Shown: piece after piece, positions 1 to 9,287 of the stretch | Layout of the letters: the number at the start of each line of letters is the position of its first letter | Numbering within the stretch: the stretch's first letter is position 1 | Assembly: GCA_027489365.1 (NCBI GenBank) | Contig: JAIXZV010000398.1 | Location: 1-46,767, forward strand | DNA: 46,767 nucleotides | Source: Sphingomonadales bacterium | Lineage (GTDB): Bacteria > Pseudomonadota > Alphaproteobacteria > Sphingomonadales > Sphingomonadaceae | Direction: 5' to 3' | Position numbers and translations under genes: made by a program | Notes under the pieces: generated by a model | Database searches by the model: none | Seen by the model: only the letters and a program-made list of their open reading frames with translations | What the model was told of the DNA's origin: nothing

Positions 1-1653
1 GGAATTGACCACAGCGCCCATTAGCTCGCCCCCGGCCGAGCGTCCGGCGATCGCGATCTTGCCCGCCGCGGTCCAGCCATCGGCGATCAGCCCCTTCGCG
101 ACATCGACGAAATCGTTGAAGGTATTGGCGCGCTTCTCGAGCTTGCCGTCGAGATACCATTGCTGCCCGAGATCGTCGCCGCCGCGGATATGCGCGATGG
201 CATAGGCAAAGCCGCGGTCTAGCAAGCTCAGCCGCCCGGTCGAGAAGCCCGGCGGAATCGCATAGCCATACGCGCCATACGCATAGAGATAGAGCGGGCG
301 GCTGCCATCCTTCGGGAAGTCCGCCGGATAGACGATCGACACCGGCACTGCGGTCCCATCGCGCGCGGTTATCTTCAGCCGCTCGGTGCGATACTTGGCG
401 GCATCATAGCCGCTCGGGATCTCCTGCACTTTCAACGTGGTGAGGCCGCCGGTCGCGACGTCATAATCATATTCGGTCCCCGGCGTGACCATCGATTCAT
501 AGCCCAGCCGCAGCACCGACATGTCATATTCGGGATTGTTGCCGAGGCCGGCATCATAGCTCGCCTCGGGAAACACGATCCGCTGCGGCGCGATTGCGGC
601 GTCGTAGCGGTGGATCTCGATCTGATCCAAGCCGTCCTCACGCCCGTCCACGATGAAGAAGTCTTTGAAGCAATCGACCCCGGTCATGTAGAAATGGCGG
701 CTCGGCGCGATCTTTTCGACCCACTCGCCCGGTGCCGAAATGTCCGCCGTGCACAGCCGGAAATTGGGGTCGGTGTCATTGGTGTGGATGAACAGCGTGT
801 CACCGTGCATATCGACGTCATATTCGCGCCCGACCTTGCGCGGCGAGACGCACAGCGGCGTCGCCAACGGGTCGCCTGCCGGGAGCAGGTACAGCTCGCT
901 CGTCACATGGTCGCTGGTTGCCAGCACGATCCATTTGCGGTCGCTGGTCTCCGACACGCCGACGCGGAAACCCTCATCGGCTTCCTTGAACAGCTCGACA
1001 TCGTCCTTGGGATCGGTCCCGAGCCAGTGCAGCCGCGCATTGTCGGTCCGCCACTGTTCGTAGGCGCGGCCGTAGAGAAACCCCTTATCGTCGGCGGTCC
1101 AGACGATTTCCGAGAGCATCCCCGGAATGACATCGGGCAAAGGCTCGCCGGTGACGAGGTCCTTGACGCGCACCTCGAAGCGCTCCGAACCATTGTCGTC
1201 GATCGCATAAGCCAGCAACCGCCCGTCGTTCGACACCGAAAACGCGCCCAGGCGGAAATATTCCTTACGCTCGGCCAGCGCGGTTTCGTCGAGGATCAGC
1301 GCATCCGCACCACCCGCCACGGGCTTGCGCCACCATTTGCGATACTCACCGCCGGTCTCGAACGACGTCCAGTATAGCCAGTCGCCATCCTTCTGCGGGA
1401 CCGAGGCATCGTCTTCCTTGATGCGCCCTTTCATCTCGGCATAGAGCCGGTCGGTCAGGCCCTTGAGCGGCGCCATAACGCCCTCGAAATACGCGTTTTC
1501 CGCCGCCAGATAAGCGAGCACGTCGGGATCGGTCACCTCGGGATAGCCCGGGTCCTTCAACCACGCATAGGGATCGGTGACGGTCACGCCGTGCGCGGTG
1601 AAGCTGTGCGGGCGGGTTGCGGCGACGGGGGGGAAGGATGGCGTGTTGGTCAT
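1..1653 (-). CDS. ptrB: Oligopeptidase B (prolyl oligopeptidase family S9A), 3' end cut by window edge
   Basis: Serine peptidase that cleaves small peptides after basic residues. About 551 residues are visible from the ATG at 1653; the C-terminal catalytic part runs off the left edge. The N-terminal region opens with the usual substrate-gating propeller sequence (DPYAWLKD near residue 24). Near the window edge the nucleophile elbow reads GRSAGGELMG, matching the GGSAGG serine motif of oligopeptidase B, preceded by the family hallmark IRGGDDLGQQWY. The catalytic Asp and His would lie outside the window. No signal peptide is seen, so it is probably cytoplasmic. The start is supported by similarity of the N-terminus to the family; no strong ribosome site is visible. 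It is divergent from the histidine kinase at 1893. Prolyl endopeptidase is the alternative, but IRGGDDLGQ and the surrounding sequence fit oligopeptidase B better. Confidence 0.85.
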   Translation of the reverse strand, partial: MTNTPSFPPVAATRPHSFTAHGVTVTDPYAWLKDPGYPEVTDPDVLAYLAAENAYFEGVMAPLKGLTDRLYAEMKGRIKEDDASVPQKDGDWLYWTSFETGGEYRKWWRKPVAGGADALILDETALAERKEYFRLGAFSVSNDGRLLAYAIDDNGSERFEVRVKDLVTGEPLPDVIPGMLSEIVWTADDKGFLYGRAYEQWRTDNARLHWLGTDPKDDVELFKEADEGFRVGVSETSDRKWIVLATSDHVTSELYLLPAGDPLATPLCVSPRKVGREYDVDMHGDTLFIHTNDTDPNFRLCTADISAPGEWVEKIAPSRHFYMTGVDCFKDFFIVDGREDGLDQIEIHRYDAAIAPQRIVFPEASYDAGLGNNPEYDMSVLRLGYESMVTPGTEYDYDVATGGLTTLKVQEIPSGYDAAKYRTERLKITARDGTAVPVSIVYPADFPKDGSRPLYLYAYGAYGYAIPPGFSTGRLSLLDRGFAYAIAHIRGGDDLGQQWYLDGKLEKRANTFNDFVDVAKGLIADGWTAAGKIAIAGRSAGGELMGAVVNS

Positions 1654-1892
1654 GCCGCCTCTTACCGCACCGTCGCGCCTTGTCGAAGCCTTGCCGCACC
1701 GGCGCGGGCGCAATCCGGCTTGATCCGCATCAGCGACTTTGGTTTACAGTCGTGTCACAAGCATGTGTGCGGCGTTTCGTGCCCGTGAAAACCGCCCGGC
1801 CGTTGCCATGGAAACGGCCGGGCCGATCAGGATCCGACCCATTACGCACCTGCCTGACCGATCCATCGCCTGTCCCGCCGGTCGGATATCCC

Positions 1893-2954
1893 ATGCCCGA
1901 TAGGCGCACCGCCTTTCTGGAACGGTTGCCGCTGCTCGGCGATCGACCGGTGCTGCGCTATACCCTGGCGATCGTCGCGTCCTTCGTCGCGTGTGCGGTG
2001 CGCAGTGTGCTCGACGCCTGGTTCCCGCCCGGCTTCCCGTTCCTGACCTTTTTCCCAGCGGTCATCGTCTGCGCCTTCCTGCTCGGGCGTGGTCCCGGCG
2101 CGCTCGCGGCGGTGCTGTGCGGGTTGCTCGCCTGGTATTATTTCATCCCGCCGTTCCAAAGCTTTGCGATCGAGGGGAGCACCGCGGTGGCGCTCGGCTT
2201 CTACGCTGCGGTCGTCACGGTCGATATCGCGCTGGTGCATTGGATGCAGCACGCCAACCGAGCGGTGCGGCTGGAGCGCGAGCGCAGCCACGCGCTCGCC
2301 ACCGACAGCGCGCGGCTGGCGGCGCGCAACGCATTGCTGTTCCAGGAACTGCAGCATCGCGTTTCGAACAACATCCAGATGGTCGGCGCGGTGCTCACCC
2401 TGCACCGCCGCGGGTTGGAGGATCCCCACGCCCGCAGCGCGCTCGACAATGCGGCGGCCCGAATCGGCCTGATCGGGCGGATTCAGCGCCAGCTGTACGA
2501 AATCGACGGGCAGGATAGCGATCTCGTCGCCTTCCTCGGTGCGCTGGTCGACGATCTCGCCGCCGCCGACGGGCGCGCCGGGATTCGCTTTGCGCTAAAC
2601 GTCGATCCCGTCGTGACGCTTGCCACCGATGCGCGCATTCCCTTCGCGCTGATCATGGCCGAGGCCGTCGCCAATGCGGTGGAACACGGCTTTGCCGACC
2701 GCGACAGCGGTACGATCACGATTCAGGTGTGCCGCATCGACGGCGGCGGGATCCGGCTGAGCATCGCCGATGACGGCATCGGCCTGCCCCCCGGCTTCGA
2801 CATGGACGCCAGCACCAGCCTCGGCCTTACCATCGCACGCGCGCTCGCCCGACAATTGGACGGTCAGTTCGAGGTCCGCTCTGGCCCGAGCGGCGGCACG
2901 ATCAGCACGCTGACAATCGCCGCGCGCGACGCCGGATCGCACGGCGGCGTCTAG
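1893..2954 (+). CDS. Membrane sensor histidine kinase, DUF4118 plus HisKA_2/HATPase
   Basis: A 353-residue two-component sensor kinase. Residues about 20-110 form several hydrophobic membrane segments resembling the KdpD-type DUF4118 sensor. A short linker leads to a HisKA_2 dimerisation helix with the phospho-acceptor in ELQHRVSNNIQ (His155). The ATPase domain follows with an N box (EAVANAVEHGF) and G boxes (DDGIGLPPGF and SLGLTIARALA). HisKA_2 kinases of this kind are common in sphingomonads and often feed the PhyR/EcfG general stress pathway, but no response regulator is next to it here, so the partner is unknown. The ATG at 1893 is chosen because the membrane domain begins shortly after it; the frame stays open far upstream, but that part overlaps the divergent peptidase gene and does not look like protein. 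Confidence 0.85.
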   Translation: MPDRRTAFLERLPLLGDRPVLRYTLAIVASFVACAVRSVLDAWFPPGFPFLTFFPAVIVCAFLLGRGPGALAAVLCGLLAWYYFIPPFQSFAIEGSTAVALGFYAAVVTVDIALVHWMQHANRAVRLERERSHALATDSARLAARNALLFQELQHRVSNNIQMVGAVLTLHRRGLEDPHARSALDNAAARIGLIGRIQRQLYEIDGQDSDLVAFLGALVDDLAAADGRAGIRFALNVDPVVTLATDARIPFALIMAEAVANAVEHGFADRDSGTITIQVCRIDGGGIRLSIADDGIGLPPGFDMDASTSLGLTIARALARQLDGQFEVRSGPSGGTISTLTIAARDAGSHGGV

Positions 2955-2967
2955 CGCGGCAGGATCG

Positions 2968-3696
2968 TTATTCCGGGGTGGCCTTAAACACCTTCTTATC
3001 GACCCATTCGACGAAATCCTTGGCATAGGCGTCGCGCAGTTCGAGCTTGGCCGGCTCGATCTTCTCCGCCGATTTCGCTGGGAAATCCTCAAGCGGGTTT
3101 TTGACCGCGCCGAACTTCGTCTTGCTCGCCTTTCCGCTTGCCGGAAATTCGCGATAGACCCACCCGGCGAACAGGTTGCTGCCGTACATCATCGCCTTGT
3201 GATAGAAAATCATGTTGCCGACCAATTCCGCATAGCACGGAGCGGTCGACGTCGAAATGCGTTCCCCGGCCTTGATTCGGGCATCGATCGCCTTCCACTT
3301 GGCTTTCAGCGCCGGGTTCTTCTTCAGATCCTCGTTGAACGGCGTAGGCTCCTCAACGATGACCGCATAACCATCCAGCTTCAGCGCCTTGGCGATGCCG
3401 ATCTTGTTGAGCTCCGCGATCTGAACGTCGGGTCCAAGATAGTCGCGCATCAGATCCTTGACCGTCTTCACCCGCCCGTCATGCGCCGCGATGTCGGCAA
3501 CCGCACCGACCAGGCCGAAGCCCGACAACAGTCCGGTGTTGATCCCGATGTAGTTTTCGGTCGGCCAGACATGGAGCTCACACGCACTGGCCGGAGCGGC
3601 TGCAGGCACGGCCGGCGCAGCATCCTGCGCCTGCGCGGGTACGCCGAGCATAAGGGCAACCGCAGATACAGCCCCAAACAGCGGCACTTTCGACAT
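2968..3696 (-). CDS. Exported protein of unknown function
   Basis: A 242-residue protein that I do not recognise. The N-terminus is a typical Sec signal peptide: MSK, a hydrophobic core (LFGAVSAVALMLG), then a probable signal peptidase I site after VPAQAQ. An alanine/proline-rich linker follows, then a soluble domain with two cysteines (CELHVWP and APCYAEL) that could form a disulfide in the periplasm. The ATG at 3696 is preferred over an in-frame ATG 66 bases upstream because a strong GGGGGAG ribosome site precedes it and the signal peptide starts directly. It lies downstream of and in the same direction as the TetR gene (97-base gap), so co-transcription is possible. No lipobox, enzyme motif or membrane anchor is visible. 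Confidence 0.7.
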   Translation of the reverse strand: MSKVPLFGAVSAVALMLGVPAQAQDAAPAVPAAAPASACELHVWPTENYIGINTGLLSGFGLVGAVADIAAHDGRVKTVKDLMRDYLGPDVQIAELNKIGIAKALKLDGYAVIVEEPTPFNEDLKKNPALKAKWKAIDARIKAGERISTSTAPCYAELVGNMIFYHKAMMYGSNLFAGWVYREFPASGKASKTKFGAVKNPLEDFPAKSAEKIEPAKLELRDAYAKDFVEWVDKKVFKATPE

Positions 3697-3792
3697 GATA
3701 TCACTCCCCCCGGACGCGCGCCTTCCCCTAAAGCGCTGCTTTTTACTTCCTATAACGGCCAAAACGCAGCCGCGAAAGACGCCGCGCCCGTC

Positions 3793-4434
3793 CTAACGCG
3801 CGGTCTCGCGCAGGCGGTGGACATTGGTCGGGCGGTCGGCGCGCATCCCGTCGAAGATCGTGTCGATCACGATCGCCAGCTTTTCCTCGCTCACGCTGTG
3901 GACCAGCATCACGACCAGTTCGGGGTCGCAGAAGGTCTGCACCATCAGATTGACCAGCGATACCGCGGCGTCGATCTCGAACCCGGCGAAATAGCCCTCG
4001 GCAATCGCCTCGGCGATCAATTGCGCGAGGAAATGGTCGGCGAGATCGATGAAGCCGCGCACGATGTCCATGTGCTGATGGCCGAGTTCGATATAGCTTC
4101 GGAACAACGCCGGGTCGCGCGCGTAATCGGCCAAAGTCATCGCCAGCCGCCGCGCGTAGAAGGCGTGGAATTTCTGGCGGATCGGCAAATCGCTCGCCAG
4201 CACCTCTTCCATTGCGCGCACCTTGGGCGCGAACCAGCGCTCGGCCACCGCCTGGTACAGCGCCTCCTTATTCTCGAAAAAGCGGTACAGATTGGCGGGC
4301 GACATGTTGGCGGCGGCGGCCAGCTCGGCGAGCGTGATCGATACCCCGCCGCGCTGCGCGATCAGCGCCTCGACATGGTCGAGCAGAGCTTCACGGCCTG
4401 CTTCGAGATCAGTCATCGGACGTGCCATCGCCAT
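3793..4434 (-). CDS. TetR family transcriptional regulator
   Basis: A 213-residue TetR-type repressor. The N-terminal helix-turn-helix is clear: ITLAELAAAANMSPANLYRFFENKEALYQAV at about residues 33-63 carries the usual TetR pattern of a recognition helix followed by the YRFFENKE signature. The rest is an all-helical ligand-binding and dimerisation domain of normal length. The ligand cannot be read from sequence. Starts at 4434, 4428 and 4416 are all possible (three methionines, MAMARPMTD); 4434 or 4428 fits the promoter spacing best. The gene lies between a promoter with an inverted repeat in its spacer (probably autoregulation) and a downstream exported-protein gene. The divergent M24 peptidase at 4685 could be a second target. 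Confidence 0.9.
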   Translation of the reverse strand: MAMARPMTDLEAGREALLDHVEALIAQRGGVSITLAELAAAANMSPANLYRFFENKEALYQAVAERWFAPKVRAMEEVLASDLPIRQKFHAFYARRLAMTLADYARDPALFRSYIELGHQHMDIVRGFIDLADHFLAQLIAEAIAEGYFAGFEIDAAVSLVNLMVQTFCDPELVVMLVHSVSEEKLAIVIDTIFDGMRADRPTNVHRLRETAR

Positions 4435-4459
4435 GTCCTGTCTTGCAAGTACAGCACGG

Positions 4460-4488
4460 TTTTATGATAATTGGGCGCCAAATGTCAA
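4460..4488 (-). promoter_or_regulatory. Probable promoter of the TetR gene with an operator-like repeat
   Basis: On the reverse strand a perfect -35 box TTGACA (4483-4488) is followed after 17 bases by ATAAAA (4460-4465). The spacer contains the short inverted repeat TTGG-CGC-CCAA, and AATTG/CAATT arms lie a little further out. The predicted transcript would start about 20 bases before the TetR start codon. Placement of the repeat inside the promoter fits autorepression; this is inference. Confidence 0.5.
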
Positions 4489-4684
4489 TTAACCTGCGGA
4501 GGCGTAACGATCGTCCTGATCGCTCGCGCCGCGGGCTGTCCTACGCGTCCGCAATCTGCCACACTCGGTGCGTCACGCGGGTCTTCCCGATCGCTCGCGT
4601 CAACGCTACCCAATGCCGGAAAGCCACGCGTTGGTGTGACTCAAGTGTGACTTTAGCCTGCCCTTTCAGCTGACGAGACTGCCC

Positions 4685-6475
4685 ATGTCCACCTACACCG
4701 CCCGCCTCGCCGCCCTCCGCGCCCAGCTCGCGCGCCAGCGTCTCGACGGCTTCGTCGTGCCGCTGACCGATGAGCACATGTCCGAATATGTCGGCGCCTA
4801 TGCCCGGCGGCTCGCCTGGCTGACCGGCTTCCAGGGGTCGGCCGGGAGCGCGGTGGTGCTGCCCGAGGCGGCGGCGATCTTCACCGACGGGCGCTACACG
4901 CTGCAAGTGCGCGAACAGGTCTCCGCCGACGATTGGCAGTATGTCGCCGTTCCCGCCACCAGCATCGCCGACTGGCTGGGTGCGAACGCTCCGGCGGGCG
5001 GGCGGATCGGCTATGATCCCTGGCTCCACACCCGCGCCTGGGTCGAGGAGGCGCGCGTGGCGCTTGCCGCGCGCGGGGCCGAGCTGGTCGCAGTCGACAC
5101 CAATCCGGTCGATGCGGTATGGCCCGACCGCCCCGCCCCCTCCGACGCGCAGCTCGTCGTGCAGGACGAAGCCCAAGCGGGCGCGAGTTCCGCCGCCAAG
5201 CGCGCAGGGATAGCCGACTGGCTGGCCGAACAGAAAGCCGATGCGGTCGTGCTGAGCGCACTCGATTCGATCGCCTGGGCGCTCAACGTGCGCGGCAAGG
5301 ACGTCGCGCACACGCCGGTCGCGCTGGCCTATGCGATCGTCGATGCCGACGGCACCGCCGATCTGTTCGTCGCGCCGGAAAAGCTCAGCGACGCGGTGCG
5401 GCAGCATCTCGGCAATGCGATTCGGCTCCATCCGCGCAGCGCCTTTGCCGACGCCCTCGGCGGCTATGCCGGGAAGCGCATCGCCGCCGATCCGCAAAGC
5501 GCGGTGGCGGCGATCTTCGACCGGCTCGATCAGGGTGGCGCGACGATCCTGCCCGCACGCGATCCGGTCGTGCTCGCCAAGGCGACCAAGAACCCGGTCG
5601 AGATCGCCGGGCATCGCGCCGCCTCGGCGCGCGATGGGGCGGCGCTCGCGCGCTTCCTGCGCTGGGTCGAGGCAGAAGCGCCCAAGGGCGGCCTGACCGA
5701 GCTCTCGTGCGTCGCCAAGCTGCAGGAGTTTCGCGAAGCGACTGGCGTGCTGCTCGACACCTCGTTCGATACGATCTCGGCGACCGGCGCGCACGGGGCC
5801 AGCCCGCATTACCATTCGACCCCCGAATCGAATGTGCCGCTTGAACTAGGCCAGCTCTATCTGGTCGATTCGGGCGGCCAATATGCCGACGGCACCACCG
5901 ACGTGACCCGCGTCCTGCCAATCGGCGAACCGACGGCCGAGATGCGCGACCGCTTCACCCGCGTGCTGAAGGGGCATATCGCGCTTGCAACGGCGATCTT
6001 CCCGGCGGGCACCACCGGCGGCCAACTCGACGGCTTCGCGCGGCGGCCACTGTGGGAGGTCGGGCTCGATTATGCCCACGGCACCGGCCACGGCGTCGGT
6101 GCCTATCTGTCGGTGCACGAAGGCCCGGCGCGAATCGCCCAGCCTTTCTATCCCGGCGGCGGCCCGGCCGAGCCGCTGCGCCCCGGCATGATCCTGTCGA
6201 ACGAGCCGGGCTATTACAAAGCGGGCGAGTACGGCATCCGAATCGAGAACCTCATCCTGGTCGAGGAACGCGCGTTGGAGGGCGGGACGATGCTCGGCTT
6301 CGAAACGCTGACCTTCCTGCCGATCGAGCGCACGCTGATCGTGCCTGATTTGCTCACCCCGGTCGAACGCGGCTGGCTCGATGCCTATCACGCCCGCGTC
6401 ATGGAAGTGATCGGCCTGCACCTCGATGCCGGGGAGCGCGCCTGGCTGGCGGCGAAATGCGCGCCTATCGCTTAG
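4685..6475 (+). CDS. Xaa-Pro aminopeptidase P, M24B family, large form
   Basis: A 596-residue metallo-aminopeptidase that removes N-terminal residues before proline. It has two creatinase-type N-terminal domains (about 1-300), the pita-bread catalytic domain (about 310-525) and the C-terminal extension typical of the roughly 600-residue APP1-like form. All five expected metal ligands are present: Asp395 and Asp406 (spacing 11), His469 in HGTGHGVG, Glu507 in NEPGYY and Glu521 in IRIEN. The motif HYHSTPES supplies the usual active-site histidine. No signal peptide, so cytosolic. The ATG at 4685 begins the conserved N-terminus (residues 1-20 match the family start, followed by DGFVVPLTDEHMSEY); the ribosome site is weak. 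Its 3' end overlaps by 11 bases a convergent 41-residue gene. Confidence 0.93.
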   Translation: MSTYTARLAALRAQLARQRLDGFVVPLTDEHMSEYVGAYARRLAWLTGFQGSAGSAVVLPEAAAIFTDGRYTLQVREQVSADDWQYVAVPATSIADWLGANAPAGGRIGYDPWLHTRAWVEEARVALAARGAELVAVDTNPVDAVWPDRPAPSDAQLVVQDEAQAGASSAAKRAGIADWLAEQKADAVVLSALDSIAWALNVRGKDVAHTPVALAYAIVDADGTADLFVAPEKLSDAVRQHLGNAIRLHPRSAFADALGGYAGKRIAADPQSAVAAIFDRLDQGGATILPARDPVVLAKATKNPVEIAGHRAASARDGAALARFLRWVEAEAPKGGLTELSCVAKLQEFREATGVLLDTSFDTISATGAHGASPHYHSTPESNVPLELGQLYLVDSGGQYADGTTDVTRVLPIGEPTAEMRDRFTRVLKGHIALATAIFPAGTTGGQLDGFARRPLWEVGLDYAHGTGHGVGAYLSVHEGPARIAQPFYPGGGPAEPLRPGMILSNEPGYYKAGEYGIRIENLILVEERALEGGTMLGFETLTFLPIERTLIVPDLLTPVERGWLDAYHARVMEVIGLHLDAGERAWLAAKCAPIA

Positions 6476-6590
6476 GCGCGTCGGGGTCGGGCGCGGCATC
6501 CAGCGCCCGGTCACGCGCCTTGCGGCGCTTGAGGTTTTCGCGCAGCGCGGCGGCCAGTCGCGCGGCGGTGTCTTCGTCCTTGTTGCTCAC
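6465..6590 (-). CDS. Small basic protein of the sphingomonad RRKA type, unknown function
   Basis: A 41-residue protein starting at GTG 6590. The core AARLAAALRENLKRRKARDR is an amphipathic basic helix resembling short proteins annotated as hypothetical throughout sphingomonads. The start is decided by an AAGGA ribosome site nine bases upstream of the GTG. The stop (TAG, 6465-6467) lies inside the 3' end of the convergent M24 peptidase gene. Function is unknown. Its nine lysines and arginines could suit nucleic acid or ribosome binding, but that is speculation. Confidence 0.6.
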   Translation of the reverse strand: MSNKDEDTAARLAAALRENLKRRKARDRALDAAPDPDAPKR

Positions 6591-6617
6591 GTCATCACGT
6601 CCTTTGCGACAATCGAG

Positions 6618-6646
6618 TTGACATTGCCGCCACATCCGTCTCTTAG
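6618..6646 (+). promoter_or_regulatory. Possible promoter of tRNA-Thr
   Basis: TTGACA at 6618-6623, then 17 bases, then TCTTAG at 6641-6646, placing transcription start about 30 bases before the tRNA. The -35 box is perfect; the -10 box is weak. Confidence 0.35.
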
Positions 6647-6681
6647 GCCGCTTCCGCCGACAGCGTAAGCGTCGCCGGTAT

Positions 6682-6756
<75 letters not shown>

Positions 6757-6840
6757 TTTTCCCCATATAAGTCAAGGTGTTATATTTTTGCCTTCGGGCA
6801 CCTATTGCTGCTGGCGGTAGGTTGGACACGCATAGGACAT

Positions 6841-7134
6841 ATGGGTGGCAAAACTTGGCGTAGATGGCGCGGTAAGCGCCTCCCGCGCCCTGTTCGCCGC
6901 GATGCAACGCTCGAAGAGCGATGAATACGGAGCGATCCCTCACGTGTCGCCGCAGCCGACCTGTATCGCACGCTGCGCTATCGGCATCTCTATGAGATCA
7001 CCTCTGATGGCGATTTGCTAAAGAAACTGCCGCAAGCTGGGTGGTTTCCGTTTGTGGAGATAAGGACGACCACCAGGGTCGGGATCGAGGGTCGCGAGCA
7101 GGATGTGGCGTCGGGCGGGGCATCGATCCCTTAG
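6841..7134 (+). pseudogene. Decayed reading frame downstream of the tRNA
   Basis: The 548 bases between the tRNA and the VOC gene hold no intact gene. One frame from an ATG at 6841 is interrupted by a stop at 6922-6924 and then reads on as protein-like sequence including DLYRTLRYRHLYEITSDG and KKLPQAGWFPFVEI before ending at 7132-7134. The aromatic, well-mixed composition suggests a real ancestral protein, but I cannot name the family. The following bases to 7304 show no clear coding signal. The state of decay fits an island boundary. Confidence 0.35.
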
Positions 7135-7304
7135 GTCGAGTTCGACGGTGTCGGTCGCGAGGCCGCGCGGACGCTCATCGAAAGGGGCGGACGTGGCCTG
7201 TCCTTATGCCGACCTGGCGCGGAAGGCCGCGCCGATCGCGATGGCCTTCATTCGATCCAGGCACCGCCGCCGGCGCACACCTTACGCGTAGCAGGAGTCA
7301 GCAA

Positions 7305-7793
7305 ATGACCGATCCAATCGGCGATAAGGCGCCCTTTCAGCTCGGTTATGTCCTCCCTGAAGTCGGAGACGTGGGCGGCTACATGCACGCTCTCGGTGTC
7401 AGCGTGTTCGAGCGGTTCGACGAGACCCTCATCCACTCGCTAACCTATCACGGCAGTCCAGCGTCGCCGCGTCAGAACCTTGTTCTCGGCTTCCGGCTGG
7501 ACCTGAACGTCGAGCTGATCGAAGTGATCGAGGGGCCGAGTATCTATATGGATTTTCTCGACTCAAACCCTCTGGGCGGGCTGCATCATGTCGGCTTTAA
7601 GGTCGCCGACATCGAAGCTGCGGCCGCAGCGATGTACGCTTCCGGCCATGAGCCGATCCAGGCCGGGCGCATCGGCGAAGGCGGCGGCTTCCTGTACTTC
7701 GACACCCGCAGTCGAATGGGCCACCTTACCAAGCTGCTGCATCTGGACCCGGCAACCGAAGCGATCTTCGAACGCTTGCGCGAGCGGACCTGA
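7305..7793 (+). CDS. VOC superfamily (glyoxalase-like) protein
   Basis: A 162-residue metalloprotein of the vicinal oxygen chelate fold. The sequence QLGYVLPEVGDVGGYMHALGV forms the first half and GLHHVGFKVADIEAAAAAMYASGHEPIQ the second beta-alpha-beta-beta module, resembling methylmalonyl-CoA epimerase or lactoylglutathione-lyase-like proteins. Likely ligands are His in GLHHVGF and a late Glu or Asp, but substrate cannot be inferred. The ATG at 7305 follows AGGAG at seven bases, which decides the start although the frame is open for 260 bases upstream. It stands alone between decayed sequence and the hipBA operon and may be old chromosomal material stranded at the island edge. Confidence 0.75.
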   Translation: MTDPIGDKAPFQLGYVLPEVGDVGGYMHALGVSVFERFDETLIHSLTYHGSPASPRQNLVLGFRLDLNVELIEVIEGPSIYMDFLDSNPLGGLHHVGFKVADIEAAAAAMYASGHEPIQAGRIGEGGGFLYFDTRSRMGHLTKLLHLDPATEAIFERLRERT

Positions 7794-7994
7794 CGTCTTC
7801 GCCATCGTCCGTGCTGCGTGTTCCAGGCCATCAGGGGAGACATCGGCCGACACCAAGCGGCGCAACCGCGCCGCCTGAGGCGAGTTGGTCACATAATGTT
7901 TCACGGTTCGGCGTCCGGCTTACCACCCGGATCGGGACGGCCGGCGTCATCTGGTCGAATTCGAAGACGTCGCGCATGGCGTCACGCCACGGCG

Positions 7995-9287
7995 TCAGGG
8001 AGCGGACGCGCGAACTTCCTCGACCAGCCGCAGCGTGTCCAGGCGCGCGAGCAATGTCGCGGCCCAGCGCTCGCCAAGCAACTCGGGGGCAGCCTTGGGC
8101 CACAGATCGAGCGCCCGCTCGACGCACGTCCGCACCTCGCGGAGGAACCACTTCGGATCGACCTTTAGGAAACTCGCGACGCGCTCGAAGCGGTGCAGGT
8201 CGACCGTCTCGAACTGGTGCGTGCGCACGAAGCGAAGCGCGAGCGTATCGCGCGGCATGAACAGGACCGTCGGCACGATATCATAGGCCGGCGAGAGCCT
8301 GACCTTGCCCGGCGCCGGAAACCGGAACGACCAGTTCTTGAGATGATTGTCGCCATTGCCCAGGAGCACATCGGCGACCACGCGACGGACGGACTCGATG
8401 ATGTCGGCCCGGCGATCGGTGCTGAACCGGCTGATCATGTGGATCACCGTCTCGGTGTTCGCCATCGTGTACTTGCGCTCGCCGATGGCGCCGATGATCT
8501 GCCCGGCATCCTCGATATGGATCCGTTCGGCCCCGGCGCCGCGGTCGAAGCGATCGACCACCAGAACCTTTTCGCCATGCGCGAGCAATTCCTCAGGCAC
8601 ACCGTCAATCGCCGCGCGATCCACCAGACGGCACGTGGCGGTGTGGACGCCGATCATCTGCGCGAGTGTCATCGCGCCATATTCCGCCTCCGGAAGTCCG
8701 ACATAACGGTCGCTCGCCACCTTGATGATGCAGCGTCCCGTGTCGTCGCGTCCCGGCAAGGTGAGGCGCTCGCCGTCCGGGTTGGCGGTAAATTTGAGCT
8801 GGATGCCAGCAAGCGAAAACTTCACAACGCCGTCCGGACGCACCGCCTCGAAGCCCTTCACCTTTTCGAGGTGAAGCGGCCCCGCCGAACGGGGTGGCGC
8901 GGTTTCGGGCGTGATGAAGACCGCGCCGGGAAGATCCGCCCCCAGCCGCGTCAGCACGTCGAACTGGTCGTGATCGCCTGGGCCCATCTCGGACAAGACC
9001 AGTTCGCGCAAAGCGCCTTCGGGCAGGAGTCCGGCGAACCACGGCGGCACCGAACCATGCAGCCCGATCTTGTCGCCCCGCGATGCGAGACGATCGCGCG
9101 TTCGCTCGTCCGATCCCGGCTCGAACCAGCTCAGGCTGAGGATCGGCCGATCGGGATCCCGCAGATAATCCTCGGCGACCGTGAACACCACCCCGCCATC
9201 CGCATCGCGCACCAGACTCCCTGCGCGTACGGCCCCACGCGCCGGGTCGAGCAGATGCACCCCCAAGACCGCCGCTGCCTTGGCCAT
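7995..9287 (-). CDS. hipA: HipA-type serine/threonine kinase toxin
   Basis: A 430-residue kinase of the HipA/PI3-4 kinase-like fold, toxin half of a type II toxin-antitoxin system. E. coli HipA phosphorylates glutamyl-tRNA synthetase and causes growth arrest; the target here is unknown. The HipA_N-type barrel occupies about 1-130. The catalytic segment LLGNGDNHLKNW places the catalytic Asp at 313, and the metal-binding Asp is at 336 in SPAYDIVPT. The phosphate-loop region near VVKFSLAGIQLKF corresponds to the HipA start of the kinase domain. Length is normal. The start ATG shares one base with the stop of hipB (TGATG), so the two are translationally coupled. It is convergent with the VOC gene. 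Confidence 0.92.
   Translation of the reverse strand: MAKAAAVLGVHLLDPARGAVRAGSLVRDADGGVVFTVAEDYLRDPDRPILSLSWFEPGSDERTRDRLASRGDKIGLHGSVPPWFAGLLPEGALRELVLSEMGPGDHDQFDVLTRLGADLPGAVFITPETAPPRSAGPLHLEKVKGFEAVRPDGVVKFSLAGIQLKFTANPDGERLTLPGRDDTGRCIIKVASDRYVGLPEAEYGAMTLAQMIGVHTATCRLVDRAAIDGVPEELLAHGEKVLVVDRFDRGAGAERIHIEDAGQIIGAIGERKYTMANTETVIHMISRFSTDRRADIIESVRRVVADVLLGNGDNHLKNWSFRFPAPGKVRLSPAYDIVPTVLFMPRDTLALRFVRTHQFETVDLHRFERVASFLKVDPKWFLREVRTCVERALDLWPKAAPELLGERWAATLLARLDTLRLVEEVRASAP

Noticed and set aside
3199..4467. Long forward open frame (422 codons) across the exported-protein and TetR genes
   Set aside because: Antisense shadow of two better supported reverse-strand genes; composition is arginine/aspartate-rich without domains.
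4541..5815. Reverse open frame of 424 codons
   Set aside because: Shadow of the M24 peptidase gene, whose metal ligands are all in place.
7041..7304. Upstream extension of the VOC frame
   Set aside because: Arginine-rich, not conserved-looking; the AGGAG before 7305 decides the start.
7794..7994. Possible reverse-strand protein fragment (RDVFEFDQMTPAVPIRVV) between the VOC gene and hipA
   Set aside because: Protein-like but short, with stops in frame and no start or family I can name; probably a remnant, not listed as a gene.
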